From the IMG/VR virus record IMGVR_UViG_3300020438_002904, positions 1-36,862 of that record: 36,862 nt of DNA, one strand, 5' to 3'. A model generated the notes under the pieces. The model was not told the origin of the DNA, made no database searches, and saw nothing but the letters and a program-made list of their open reading frames with translations. This document shows, piece by piece, positions 1 through 8,190 of the stretch (its first letter is position 1; each line of letters starts with the position of its first letter). The translations under genes were made by a program, and so were the position numbers. The DNA comes from a virus.

Positions 1-800
1 TTCCATAGATCAAATAAATCCTCTCGCCATTCAACTCCATTTGAGTTATAACGTAGTTCCAAGTCACCTGCAATGCCTTGCCTAATTGCTTCTTCAAGTA
101 TTTCATAATGTTCCTCAATAATTAAACTTTCACCACCTGCAAAATATACCTGTTTCATATGAGGCATTTGTTCATAAAATTGTTCCCAAAACTTTGGATT
201 GTGTTTGTGCCAGTTGTAACTGCTTCCGTTTATACTACCTTTGTCTCTCCATTGTGTATTGCTCTTTAAACTAGGATTTTCTATTTGTGGGTGTATAGCT
301 TTCCAATCTTTTATCCAGCCACTGCTATCATGTGGACTACACATTACACAAGCCAATTGACACTTTGTTCCAAAGCGTAAATCAATGTATGCTAACTGTG
401 GAGGAACTTCACCGTTCTCTTTTGTATTCTGTAGTAAACTTTCTAGGTCAACTCTTTGCATCCAGTATTTGGTTTCCCATTGACGTTTACTCATATGTCC
501 TGCCGCTTCTTCTTTGTAACATTTAATACAGCTGGGTGGCTTTTCTCCATTTAGCATTTGCTGTCTTACATTACGCATATAGGTACTGTTCCAACTGCTT
601 TCAAAGTCAGTAATGTTTAAGTTGTTTGGTTTTCCTTCATCATCTTTGAGTACGCCTACCATGCCGCCATGTTTTTTATCATTGGTAGCACCAACACTAC
701 TAGCATTTGCTGTACAACAAACTCGCATACTGCCGTCGGGTCTTGTGCTTAGGTGTACCCAAGGTAAAATGCAAAATGTATCACTGGGTAAATCAGACAT
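1..800 (-). CDS. Radical SAM protein with N-terminal twitch-like region (partial, C-terminus off the window)
   Basis: About 266 codons are present; the gene runs off the left edge. The ATG at 800 overlaps the end of the upstream gene (stop 793-795) by 8 bases. The N-terminal part has the twitch-like pattern of this window's main family: FCILPWVHL (C10), CC at about 28-29, and CIKC at about 91-94. The rSAM core follows with CQLACVMC (C147, C151, C154), ligands for the [4Fe-4S] cluster that cleaves S-adenosylmethionine. The SAM-binding GGEP motif reads GGES (FAGGESLI), an odd substitution. The segment around EEHYEILEEAI matches the paralogs at 20328-21566 and 21566-22843 closely. Substrate unknown. 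No plausible Shine-Dalgarno precedes the ATG, so translation is probably coupled to the upstream gene. Confidence 0.9.
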   Translation of the reverse strand, partial: MSDLPSDTFCILPWVHLSTRPDGSMRVCCTANASSVGATNDKKHGGMVGVLKDDEGKPNNLNITDFESSWNSTYMRNVRQQMLNGEKPPSCIKCYKEEAAGHMSKRQWETKYWMQRVDLESLLQNTKENGEVPPQLAYIDLRFGTKCQLACVMCSPHDSSGWIKDWKAIHPQIENPSLKSNTQWRDKGSINGSSYNWHKHNPKFWEQFYEQMPHMKQVYFAGGESLIIEEHYEILEEAIRQGIAGDLELRYNSNGVEWREDLFDLW

Positions 801-1392
801 TGATTGTAAACTCGTATGGATAATGTTCTATTGTATTTTGTGCTAGTTCTTCGTGAACTACAACATCAGTAATTGATATATTTGACTTTGTTAAAATTTT
901 ATCTAATCCTATTTTACTGCCATTGGGACTGGTAAATGTATTGTGCTTCATATGGTTTGTTAGTTCGTACTTGTTGTATATGTCATTTATAAACCTATCT
1001 TCTCTGTGCATATCACCTGTGAGTATGCAATCATCTTCTACTAGACTTGCAACAAAATCTAATTGCTGATTCATTTTGGTGTGATCATAACTGGTTAAAC
1101 AGTTTATAATTTTGCAATTATCCATGTGCAATACTGGAATATGTTTGCCTTGACTCTGTGCTTCATTGTGTCCAGTATTGTGTGGTAGTTCATAAGTAGC
1201 AATATTTTTGCAACCTCTGACCAGCATTCCATGTGATTTATAATTTTCTATAAACCAACAATCACCAAAATAACTTACTAAGTTTTTTGGAAACCGTTGT
1301 ATTAACATTACGTCACAGTCGCTAAACACCTGCATAATAGGTGTAGGATCTATTCTATCAAAATACCAGACATAACTGCCTACTCTAATCAT
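793..1392 (-). CDS. Putative endonuclease/exonuclease/phosphatase (EEP, DNase I-like) superfamily protein
   Basis: 199 residues. The second half follows the EEP fold pattern: ILTGDMH near residue 124 (family usually GDFN), then SPNGSKIGLDKILTK near 153-167 (the family's 'T...G..IDYIL' strand), and HYPYEF near 191 (family usually SDHYPV). The family includes nucleases, sphingomyelinases and inositol-phosphate phosphatases that use a metal with Asp/His/Asn residues. Here the GDxN asparagine is replaced by His and the terminal SDH reads IEH, so catalysis may be altered. It is coupled to the PP-loop gene upstream (ATGA overlap at 1389-1392) and to the rSAM gene downstream. Its neighbours suggest a small-molecule or glycan role rather than DNA cutting, but this is inference. 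Confidence 0.5.
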   Translation of the reverse strand: MIRVGSYVWYFDRIDPTPIMQVFSDCDVMLIQRFPKNLVSYFGDCWFIENYKSHGMLVRGCKNIATYELPHNTGHNEAQSQGKHIPVLHMDNCKIINCLTSYDHTKMNQQLDFVASLVEDDCILTGDMHREDRFINDIYNKYELTNHMKHNTFTSPNGSKIGLDKILTKSNISITDVVVHEELAQNTIEHYPYEFTINV

Positions 1393-2183
1393 GATGTTTC
1401 CTTTTCAGTACCCCAAGGATGCGGATTGATAGCCCAAGCACGTTCTTGACACCACCAACACACATTACAAGTCTTTGTCCAATTATCTGTGCGTTCTCTA
1501 TTGCCTTCACAACTGCGACTAATAGTATTTAATTTTTCAAAAACATCAAACTGTTTGGCAAGATAAATGCACACACGCTTGTCTGTATTACGAAATGGTT
1601 CTACCATTCTTTTATTTGTATTATTTGCTCCATGAATAACTGTGCAACTATCTTCAGCTACTGCCGGACTATTTGCATCATTGTGGTCACGTTTTAATTC
1701 TCTGTTCTCATGTTGATTTTCAATTGACATTGGTACTGGAGGATTTTTTGTAACACCATTATAATCATGAAGCTCGCAATCATGCCAACTTTGATTTGCT
1801 GGTGGGCCATCTAAGTGTTGCTCATTGACTAAATTTCGTTGAGCATCAGTGTAACTTACGTTTCCATTTTCCCACCATTTAAATGCATCTCTCCAAATTT
1901 TGTCTTTGATATCTGCTGTTGGAAATTCACTGCGAACCCAATCAACAATACCATCTACAATAGGTCTATTATCAACCCTATGCCAACTTGGATATTCGTC
2001 TTCATTTGTTCTAACCACAGTTAATGGTTGTATAATAGCTTTTGAATTTGCTTCAACACAAGTCTTTGCTATCATATACAGTAATAAAGCACTATCAAAC
2101 CCGCCACTGGTCCTAACAGTTATTATCGGACTAGATATAGGTATGTGTACGTTGCCATATGGTGTTTCATAAATTTTTGTCAT
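1389..2183 (-). CDS. QueC-like PP-loop ATP pyrophosphatase
   Basis: 264 residues. An N-terminal PP-loop is clear: SGGFDSALLLYMIAK around residues 27-41, the SGGxDS signature of N-type ATP pyrophosphatases that adenylate a carboxylate or carbonyl. The C-terminal part has the QueC-type zinc pattern: RSCE followed by TCNVCWWCQERAWA (Cys-x2-Cys-x2-Cys near 240-246). QueC converts carboxy-deazaguanine to preQ0 using ammonia. The middle (about 110-200) is rich in Asn, His and Asp and longer than in QueC, so the substrate probably differs. No folE, queD or queE homologue is recognisable nearby. Coupled by ATGA overlaps to rSAM upstream and the EEP-like gene downstream. A second, shorter homologue lies at 6272-6937. 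Confidence 0.8.
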   Translation of the reverse strand: MTKIYETPYGNVHIPISSPIITVRTSGGFDSALLLYMIAKTCVEANSKAIIQPLTVVRTNEDEYPSWHRVDNRPIVDGIVDWVRSEFPTADIKDKIWRDAFKWWENGNVSYTDAQRNLVNEQHLDGPPANQSWHDCELHDYNGVTKNPPVPMSIENQHENRELKRDHNDANSPAVAEDSCTVIHGANNTNKRMVEPFRNTDKRVCIYLAKQFDVFEKLNTISRSCEGNRERTDNWTKTCNVCWWCQERAWAINPHPWGTEKETS

Positions 2184-3121
2184 AATTCTTCCTTAATAAA
2201 AATATCTCTTTTGTTTTGTTTACATACTTGTTCACAACGTGGTATTCTAAACTCGCTGGTCCAACTGTCTTTAATATCAGTCCAAACTTTTCCGTTAATA
2301 GCCTGATCTATACTAACATTGTTGAGATTAATATCATTCATATAGTCTTGCTCTATTAGAATATCTTCAAATCTATCTTTTCTTTTATTACTTACTGGAT
2401 ATTCCAACATCTTTGCATTTAGATGACAACATGGAATAACATTGCCCATGTGATTTACAAATATTCTTTTTTGATTTCCGTACTTACAACTGATACTTGG
2501 ATTTTCTTCTACTTTAACTTTTTTATGTTTAACCCCGCCTGTATCTTTTCTATGACTTATAATAGTTTTAAATTCTTTAAATCCTTCGTCTTTGGCCATT
2601 TGCCTTGCAGTCTCCAATTGATGTTCATTGTGTTCAAAACTAATAAACTGCCAATTGGCTCTACCCCCAGCGGCAATAAATGCCCTGTAGTTTTGTTGAA
2701 CTTTTTTAAAATTTGAACCTTCTCTGTACACTTCACTAAGCTCGTCACTGCCATCAATACCCCATACAACTTTATGACTAGGAGGAAGTATAGTTGCTAA
2801 CTTTTCCCACCATTTTGTTGTGCGTAGACTTCCGTTTGTAGCAATATTGATATGTGCATTCCAATCTGCAAAATGTTCTATAATTTCGTGAAACTGAGGA
2901 TGACTGCATGGCTCATCAACACTACCACAAAAATTAATAATTCTAATATTAGGAAACATTTCTTTTTGAAACTTTTGTTTAAGTGTATCAAGATCCAAAT
3001 AGGTTTTGTTTAATATCTTATCGGCATGTTCACTCATCACACGAAAACAACCTTTGCAACGAATATTACAAAAACTTGTAAGTTCAATATCAATCCATTC
3101 TAATGTTTCAATTGACCACAT
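2180..3121 (-). CDS. Radical SAM protein with C-terminal SPASM-like region (CGxxxEP subtype)
   Basis: 313 residues from the ATG at 3121, chosen because GAGG sits about 6 bases upstream and the overlap with the previous gene is only 14 bases; an ATG at 3190 would overlap by 83 bases and adds residues unlike its paralogs. Core triad CNIRCKGC (C18, C22, C25). The usual GGEP strand is FCGSVDEP, and WQFISFEHNEHQ is the subtype's second signature, shared with the genes at 3108, 5190, 17967 and 25918. The C-terminal region has CKYG, a GNVIPCCHL strand and a final CEQVCKQ, probable ligands of an auxiliary Fe-S cluster. SPASM/twitch enzymes oxidise or epimerise sugars, peptides and cyclitols; the substrate here is unknown. 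Confidence 0.9.
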   Translation of the reverse strand: MWSIETLEWIDIELTSFCNIRCKGCFRVMSEHADKILNKTYLDLDTLKQKFQKEMFPNIRIINFCGSVDEPCSHPQFHEIIEHFADWNAHINIATNGSLRTTKWWEKLATILPPSHKVVWGIDGSDELSEVYREGSNFKKVQQNYRAFIAAGGRANWQFISFEHNEHQLETARQMAKDEGFKEFKTIISHRKDTGGVKHKKVKVEENPSISCKYGNQKRIFVNHMGNVIPCCHLNAKMLEYPVSNKRKDRFEDILIEQDYMNDINLNNVSIDQAINGKVWTDIKDSWTSEFRIPRCEQVCKQNKRDIFIKEEL

Positions 3122-4190
3122 TGTGTTCCTCAATTTTAAATTTTGCAATAGGTCTATCAACTTGACTTTTAACACTACAGGTGCTAGCACATTTTACCAT
3201 TTTATCACCACACTCCATTCCATAATCTTTTTCAAAACTGTCTACTATATCTTTTTTATAAAAAGGGTGTTCAAGTATCTCATCTACACTATGTAAATCT
3301 AATCTATTCCAATCATTGTCGTTGTATACATCATGCATAATACTTTTTACTTGATGCCAATGAGTATTGTGTCCACCAAATTCAGAATTGCGTATAAAAC
3401 AACAGGGCCATAGTCTAGCATTAAAATCAATAAAATACATTTGTTCATTTTTAAAATAACAATCAATTTTGTTTTTTTCAAACTGCTGAAATCTATCGAA
3501 TAGACCTTGCATGTCAAACTGTTCATTTAATCTTGCAGGTCTATTTGCTTTTTTAATTTGCATTATATCGTCGATGTCCCAGTCTTTTTCTCTGACTATA
3601 CTTCTATCTATTCTATGTATAAAAGTTTTGAAACCCATTTGTTTACTCAGTTCACTGGCTTCTTCAACTTGATGTTTGTTCCAAGGAAAAACTAGATATT
3701 GCCAACCTGCTGTTCCTCCTTCGTCTATAAATGCTTGTGCATTTTCCATTATCTTATCAAAGTTTGTACGCTGTCTATACAAATGGTTGGTATCTCGCAA
3801 ACCATCTACACTAAATTTTAAATTGTGCATGTCAAACTGTTTGAGTATTCTAGCTGACTCTCGCCAATAATCTGTTTCTCTAATGCTTCCATTGGTATGG
3901 ATAAAGATGTTTTTAATACCACTATCCAATGCTAGCTGTAATATATCATTGAACTGCGGGTGCATAAAAGGATCATCTACAGTTCCACAAAAATCCAAAC
4001 CAGTAACAGATTCAAATTCAGTAAATGCTTTTTTTAATGTACTTAATTCTAATATTTTTTTGTTTGGTATAAGAGGTAGTTTACCATTGAAGTTTGCTTT
4101 GTCCGTGCGGGCACACCCATAGCACAATGCATTGCACATACTGCTAATTTCTAGTTGCAATTTCGTAGGATTTTTCAAATAATGGTGCAT
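3108..4190 (-). CDS. Radical SAM protein with C-terminal SPASM-like region (CGxxxDP subtype)
   Basis: 360 residues. Core triad CNALCYGC (C19, C23, C26). It has FCGTVDDPF where most rSAM enzymes have GGEP, then FSVDGLRDTNHLYRQ and YLVFPWNKHQVEEA, both almost repeated in the gene at 5190. The C-terminal half carries CYFKNEQ, RLWPCCFIRN and a final cysteine group around CGDKMVKCASTC, fitting a SPASM-like auxiliary cluster. The start at 4190 has GGAGAG about 10 bases upstream and overlaps the preceding rSAM gene by 47 bases; no later in-frame Met precedes the triad region except M18, which sits too close to it. Part of a run of four consecutive rSAM genes read leftward. Confidence 0.92.
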   Translation of the reverse strand: MHHYLKNPTKLQLEISSMCNALCYGCARTDKANFNGKLPLIPNKKILELSTLKKAFTEFESVTGLDFCGTVDDPFMHPQFNDILQLALDSGIKNIFIHTNGSIRETDYWRESARILKQFDMHNLKFSVDGLRDTNHLYRQRTNFDKIMENAQAFIDEGGTAGWQYLVFPWNKHQVEEASELSKQMGFKTFIHRIDRSIVREKDWDIDDIMQIKKANRPARLNEQFDMQGLFDRFQQFEKNKIDCYFKNEQMYFIDFNARLWPCCFIRNSEFGGHNTHWHQVKSIMHDVYNDNDWNRLDLHSVDEILEHPFYKKDIVDSFEKDYGMECGDKMVKCASTCSVKSQVDRPIAKFKIEEHNVVN

Positions 4191-5193
4191 CTATATATTT
4201 CTCTCCAACAGCAATATCTTTAACTTTTGTAGTTTGTAAATCTGTTAAACAACCACAATAATCTAATTTACACAATACTGGTAACAAAGGAACGCTGTAT
4301 TCTTTGTCTTTAATATTTCCATATTTTAACCATTTAAAACAATTACTGCCAGGTTTAATATGTCCTTGGTGTTGTACTACTATTGTTTCTATACCCATGT
4401 TACAATACCATCCATTCCAGTTATTCAAATGTGTCAATAACAATTCTTTTTCAATACTATGTACTCTTACTGGTTCTTCTCCTATTTTTCTCCATTGCAT
4501 TGGGTTTTGTTGTTGGTGTCTATTCTCGCCATGTTCTTTCTGCGGTAAATTTTGCATTATACTCAACTGTTGTTCTGTATAATTTTGTAATTGAGCTTTT
4601 ATAATTGTTGTTCTCAATGGTTTAAACTGTAGCTGTGGTCCTTTGCAATTATTATATAGGTATTTATAGGTCTCTATACAAGTATCAAATGCATTTGTAT
4701 CTACCATGACATGTAAACTAACATCTATAACGCTGTCGTAAACAGCATCAAACTTTTCACTGATCTCTTCATTTTTTGATTGACCATGATGTACACTTAC
4801 AATTATACTATTAATCAAATGATTTCTCTTTGTCCACCATTTGACATTTCGTGTTCCGTTTGTTAATAATCTAATTTGATTATCGGTATTAAGTCTTTTA
4901 ACGTGTTCACAAAAACGATCTAAGTTGGGCCATAGTGTTGGTTCACCAGCATGTATATTGAAATACAATATTTTATTTTGTGGTATACAAACATTTTCCC
5001 ATAACCAATCAATGAAACGAGTACAATCATCAATATCATGCCATGGAGTTTTTCCTTCGTAAAACAAAGGATCACAGTAGGTGCAACTAAAATTACACAT
5101 ACTGCCTACTGCCCAATCAACTATGAGAAAAGGCTTATAAATTCCGCTTTTAGATTTACGTGGTTCAAAAATATCATATATATGTTTGCTCAT
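4144..5193 (-). CDS. Radical SAM protein, HAGEP subtype
   Basis: 349 residues. Classical triad CNFSCTYC (C33, C37, C40) after a WAVGSMC lead-in; SAM-binding strand reads FNIHAGEPTLWP; the next strand is LLTNGTRNVKWW. A histidine-rich SVHHG replaces the sequence other members have near SVDG. Four C-terminal cysteine positions (WYCNMG, NCFKW, LCKLDYCGC) suggest an auxiliary cluster. It differs clearly from its neighbours on both sides and is the only member of its subtype here, so it probably acts on another substrate or step. The start ATG at 5193 overlaps the previous stop as ATGA. Confidence 0.92.
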   Translation of the reverse strand: MSKHIYDIFEPRKSKSGIYKPFLIVDWAVGSMCNFSCTYCDPLFYEGKTPWHDIDDCTRFIDWLWENVCIPQNKILYFNIHAGEPTLWPNLDRFCEHVKRLNTDNQIRLLTNGTRNVKWWTKRNHLINSIIVSVHHGQSKNEEISEKFDAVYDSVIDVSLHVMVDTNAFDTCIETYKYLYNNCKGPQLQFKPLRTTIIKAQLQNYTEQQLSIMQNLPQKEHGENRHQQQNPMQWRKIGEEPVRVHSIEKELLLTHLNNWNGWYCNMGIETIVVQHQGHIKPGSNCFKWLKYGNIKDKEYSVPLLPVLCKLDYCGCLTDLQTTKVKDIAVGEKYIDAPLFEKSYEIATRN

Positions 5194-6272
5194 TCGAATT
5201 GTGCTCCAAAAGGATCAAACTCTGATCCACATTTCATAGCACAAACTCCTAATTTGCCTTTTTCAATGCTGTCTAAACTCCAGCTGTTTTCAATATCTTT
5301 GAGTAAACTACCTTCCATTACTGTTTGAAGATCATTGTTTATTATATCAATTCCGCCTTTACCACCAGAGCGATCAATGTGATCCCATATTTGTTCTACT
5401 CTATAATCTTTGTGCCACCACTTGTACATTCGCCCGGCTGTCCAACAGCATGGCATTAGCAAGCCTTCTGCTGTAACAAATATTTCTTTTTTCCCTACTG
5501 CTTTACAATTAATTTGACACTTGTTGTAATAATCCATCATACTGCCATATGTTTTTTTAATTTCAGCAGTTTTTTCCAATGCTATATTTTTATTTTCTTT
5601 TTTAGCAGGCTCTGCAATAGCCTGTGTTTGTTCACCTTTTCTATTTCTTGCTTGATGTACTTCTTTGCGTTCACTACCAGCAGTAAAGAATCTTGCAGAC
5701 TTTTTCTTTTGAAAACGTTCTACTCCCCAGTCTTGTGCCAACTGCTCTGCTTCTTCAACCTGGTGTTCGTTGTGTCCAAATATAATAAAATCCCAACGAG
5801 CTCTACCACCAGCATCTATAAATGCTCGCATGTTGCGTTCAACATTATCCCAAACAACATTTTGCCTGTACAAGTGATTTGTATCACGCAAACCATCAAC
5901 ACTAAAAATTACTGCACCCATACGACCATATACTTGAGCAAGTTCACGCCACCATTCTACAGGTTTTGCTCCAGCATTTGTATTCATGCTCAGCCACATG
6001 TTTTTGTTATGACTTCTAAAATAATCAAATACTTCAAGGCTATCTCGTGCAACTATAGGATCTCCCAAGTTGCCACACATGTACATGTTGTTTAATTGTT
6101 GAATAAATGCGGGTGTAAAGATTGATTGACAGTCGCTTAAACTAAGTTCAGCATTGGTTATATGACGATTGTCTTTACCGCCATTTTCATTTCTGTCACA
6201 CATTGGGCAAGCGGCTTGGCACTTTTGCGTAATCTCCAAATGAACTTGTTCAATGTCATCATAATTGTACAT
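5190..6272 (-). CDS. Radical SAM protein with C-terminal SPASM-like region and Lys/Glu-rich insert
   Basis: 360 residues from the ATG at 6272; a TTG at 6275 is in frame but less likely. The ATG overlaps the upstream stop (TGATG). Triad CQAACPMC (C18, C22, C25). Subtype signatures MCGNLGDP, FSVDGLRDTNHLYRQN and FIIFGHNEHQVEEA match the genes at 3108 and 17967. Between the core and the C-terminal GLLMPCCWTAG strand lies a hydrophilic insert (about residues 200-240) rich in Lys, Glu and Gln and absent from the closest paralogs. The final VCAMKCG supplies further Cys ligands. Substrate unknown; it sits between a QueC-like ATPase upstream and three further rSAM genes downstream. Confidence 0.92.
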   Translation of the reverse strand: MYNYDDIEQVHLEITQKCQAACPMCDRNENGGKDNRHITNAELSLSDCQSIFTPAFIQQLNNMYMCGNLGDPIVARDSLEVFDYFRSHNKNMWLSMNTNAGAKPVEWWRELAQVYGRMGAVIFSVDGLRDTNHLYRQNVVWDNVERNMRAFIDAGGRARWDFIIFGHNEHQVEEAEQLAQDWGVERFQKKKSARFFTAGSERKEVHQARNRKGEQTQAIAEPAKKENKNIALEKTAEIKKTYGSMMDYYNKCQINCKAVGKKEIFVTAEGLLMPCCWTAGRMYKWWHKDYRVEQIWDHIDRSGGKGGIDIINNDLQTVMEGSLLKDIENSWSLDSIEKGKLGVCAMKCGSEFDPFGAQFE

Positions 6273-6937
6273 CAAACATATCTACCAAATCCCCATAACC
6301 TTTCTTTACAAAACCAACATTCACCACAATGTTCACTGAAGTCTGTGGTATGTATTTCGCAACTTCTGGTCAATGGGAATAATTCTTCTAGTACGCCTAA
6401 TCTTACATAGTGTTCATGTACACCTTTTTTATCCACATTAATCAATGGTCTGTTACTAGTACCAGTTACATAAGATTTTTTTGTGTCTTGCTTTTGTCTA
6501 TCGTTGTACCATGCACTTTCAAATTCTGTTGGATCTACTAGTTCTGGGGCTTCTTCGGCTGTAGGGTTTGCTGTAATTCCACTAAAATGTAGGCTTAAAT
6601 CAAATTTCTCATAAACACTCCATACAAGTTTATCTTGGTCTGGTACATAATTATGATCGCTTCTAACACTTTCTGCTGTATGTTCTCCAAACTTATAATC
6701 TAATAATTGTTCTATTTTTACTATAACTTGTTTGGAAAATATTCCTTGAAATGGTTTTAATTCTCCTACACCTGTAATTGGATAAATTGTGATATCTGGT
6801 CTCTGTTCTTTGCAATACTTGGCTAGCATGTATGCAACAATAGTACTATCAGTACCACCACTCATTTTTATTCCAACTCTTTTTACATCAGGATCTATGT
6901 TCATTTCATATGAATCTTGGCTGTTTTCAAATAACAT
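6272..6937 (-). CDS. QueC-like PP-loop ATP pyrophosphatase (second copy)
   Basis: 221 residues, close to the usual QueC length (about 220-230). The N-terminal PP-loop is MSGGTDSTIVAYMLAKYC (about residues 25-42). The C-terminus has RSCEIH and HCGECWFCKERLW, matching the QueC zinc site (Cys, then Cys-x2-Cys-x2-Cys). The enzyme type activates a substrate with ATP and transfers an amine or amide. It is distantly related to the gene at 1389-2183 and, like it, is followed directly by an rSAM gene. In queuosine synthesis QueC works after the rSAM enzyme QueE, but none of the rSAM proteins here is an obvious QueE and the other pathway enzymes are not seen. Function beyond the family is unresolved. 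Confidence 0.82.
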   Translation of the reverse strand: MLFENSQDSYEMNIDPDVKRVGIKMSGGTDSTIVAYMLAKYCKEQRPDITIYPITGVGELKPFQGIFSKQVIVKIEQLLDYKFGEHTAESVRSDHNYVPDQDKLVWSVYEKFDLSLHFSGITANPTAEEAPELVDPTEFESAWYNDRQKQDTKKSYVTGTSNRPLINVDKKGVHEHYVRLGVLEELFPLTRSCEIHTTDFSEHCGECWFCKERLWGFGRYV

Positions 6938-7168
6938 TTAATTCTCCATAACTAATTTAATTTCTTTTCCTGGACCTGCACGACTAGGTAAATCTCCATA
7001 TGTATTTACATACCATTGGATCACTGTAAGATACCAAGTTTGGCTATTATGATGTGCTTTTTTATTAAATTTATATATGTTATTATTGGTTGCTTGCATT
7101 GTAGCTAGTGCTCTAGCACATTCAGTTTGCATCTCTCTAAGAGTTAATTTGGTATTGGCTTTTTCCAT
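6938..7168 (-). CDS. Small protein of unknown function (76 residues)
   Basis: Not recognised. It starts with an ATG overlapping the upstream stop (7168-7170) and its own TAA abuts the ATG of the PP-loop gene at 6937, so it fits the operon exactly. The protein is soluble, helical at the N-terminus (LREMQTECARALATMQ), basic in the middle (YKFNKKAHHN), and ends with WYLTVIQWYVNTYGDLPS. No cysteine motif, signal peptide or membrane segment. It is not repeated elsewhere in the window. A small partner of the PP-loop enzyme is possible but only from position. Confidence 0.7.
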   Translation of the reverse strand: MEKANTKLTLREMQTECARALATMQATNNNIYKFNKKAHHNSQTWYLTVIQWYVNTYGDLPSRAGPGKEIKLVMEN

Positions 7169-8190
7169 TACTTTTCACCAATTAACATAAACCTATTATA
7201 CAAGTGTGTATCTATTTCACCTTCATACAAAACTTCTTTCATTGGGTACTTGACTTTAGCTTCCTCTATTCCATGCACACAATTTATATGCTGTTCATTT
7301 GAAAAATAATCATTTGTTTGTAAACACACCAATGTTCCATCTGGTAAATTCTTAAACCAATCTTCACTCATGTGCTCGCAACTTGTGTTTATAATTATAT
7401 CTGGTTTGACTTCAACATGAACACCTTTTCCACTTCTACTATTAATATACATGCGAAAAGCACCAGTAGAATTATAATTAATGTTATCTACATTTTTTAC
7501 AACACTTTTAAATTGCCATTGATTTTGATACTGTTCATAGTTAAAGTCATCGGCTATATCTATACATTTTGTATCTTTTTCTAAATTATAATATTTTTTA
7601 ATTTTAAACTTTTCAAACAAATGTTTGGCTACTGTAGCATACCAGCCACCATAGTGTACAACTGTACCTAAGTACTTGTCTGGAAAAATTTTTGACATTT
7701 CTTCTACCATCCAACACTTGCTTTTCATTTGTCCTCTGCTGAAGTGTTGGTCTAAGAGTGCATCATACTGCCACTTTATACTCCAACTGCTGATCTTTCT
7801 TATATAATCGTTGTCAATGCAATGTGATATATATTGCAGAAGTTTACGAGGATTCACATATTCATATCCTGTGTAAAATGATAGAATAATATTTAAAAAA
7901 TCATCAGTGTTTTCTACTTCGCCTCTGCGTATTTCGTCTGTGACTAGTTCTTTAATATACCATACGTTGCCATACATTATAGCACGTTTAATTTTCATAT
8001 ATTTTTCTAAATTGTGATCATTGGTATACTGCATGTATTCTTCTATTCCGTGCAACCAATGCAATTCCTTTAGCATTTCTGTATTAACCATGTGTGCGCC
8101 ATTTTCAGCAAGCTGAACTTTATTATTTCTTGTAAGTTCATCGCGATACTTTAAGTGTGCATCATCTGCGTTGTGATTTGTATTATTCAT
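7168..8190 (-). CDS. SAM-dependent methyltransferase-like protein with N-terminal helical extension
   Basis: 340 residues. Residues 1-165 look helical and resemble nothing I know. From about 195 the class I methyltransferase order can be followed: VVHYGGWYATVAKHLF (motif I-like glycine loop), YNLEKDTKCIDIADDF (acidic end of strand 2 and helix), IIINTSCEHM (motif IV position) and DGTLVCLQTND (strand 5). The N/D-P-P-Y type motif of DNA methylases is absent, so a small-molecule or glycan substrate is more likely than DNA. It overlaps the glycosyltransferase upstream by 8 bases and the 76-residue gene downstream by one. The family call rests on motif order only. Confidence 0.55.
   Translation of the reverse strand: MNNTNHNADDAHLKYRDELTRNNKVQLAENGAHMVNTEMLKELHWLHGIEEYMQYTNDHNLEKYMKIKRAIMYGNVWYIKELVTDEIRRGEVENTDDFLNIILSFYTGYEYVNPRKLLQYISHCIDNDYIRKISSWSIKWQYDALLDQHFSRGQMKSKCWMVEEMSKIFPDKYLGTVVHYGGWYATVAKHLFEKFKIKKYYNLEKDTKCIDIADDFNYEQYQNQWQFKSVVKNVDNINYNSTGAFRMYINSRSGKGVHVEVKPDIIINTSCEHMSEDWFKNLPDGTLVCLQTNDYFSNEQHINCVHGIEEAKVKYPMKEVLYEGEIDTHLYNRFMLIGEK

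Noticed and set aside
3122-3190. Extended start of the rSAM gene at 3190
   Set aside because: It would overlap the upstream gene by 83 bases and has no ribosome site, whereas the ATG at 3121 has GAGG at the right distance and a start like its paralogs.
4661-4668. TATAAATA late-promoter octamer on the minus strand
   Set aside because: It is inside the coding region of the rSAM gene at 4144-5193 with no gene start shortly downstream, so most likely chance in AT-rich DNA.
5514-6095. Long plus-strand open frame (193 codons), rich in Cys, Phe, Ile and Thr
   Set aside because: It lies antisense to the well-supported rSAM gene at 5190-6272, has biased composition expected of a complementary strand of AT-rich coding DNA and no motif or ribosome site.
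1389-6937. Complete queuosine or preQ0 pathway
   Set aside because: Only the QueC-like step is visible, twice. No recognisable FolE, QueD or QueE lies in the window, and the nearby rSAM proteins have extra cysteine regions that QueE lacks.
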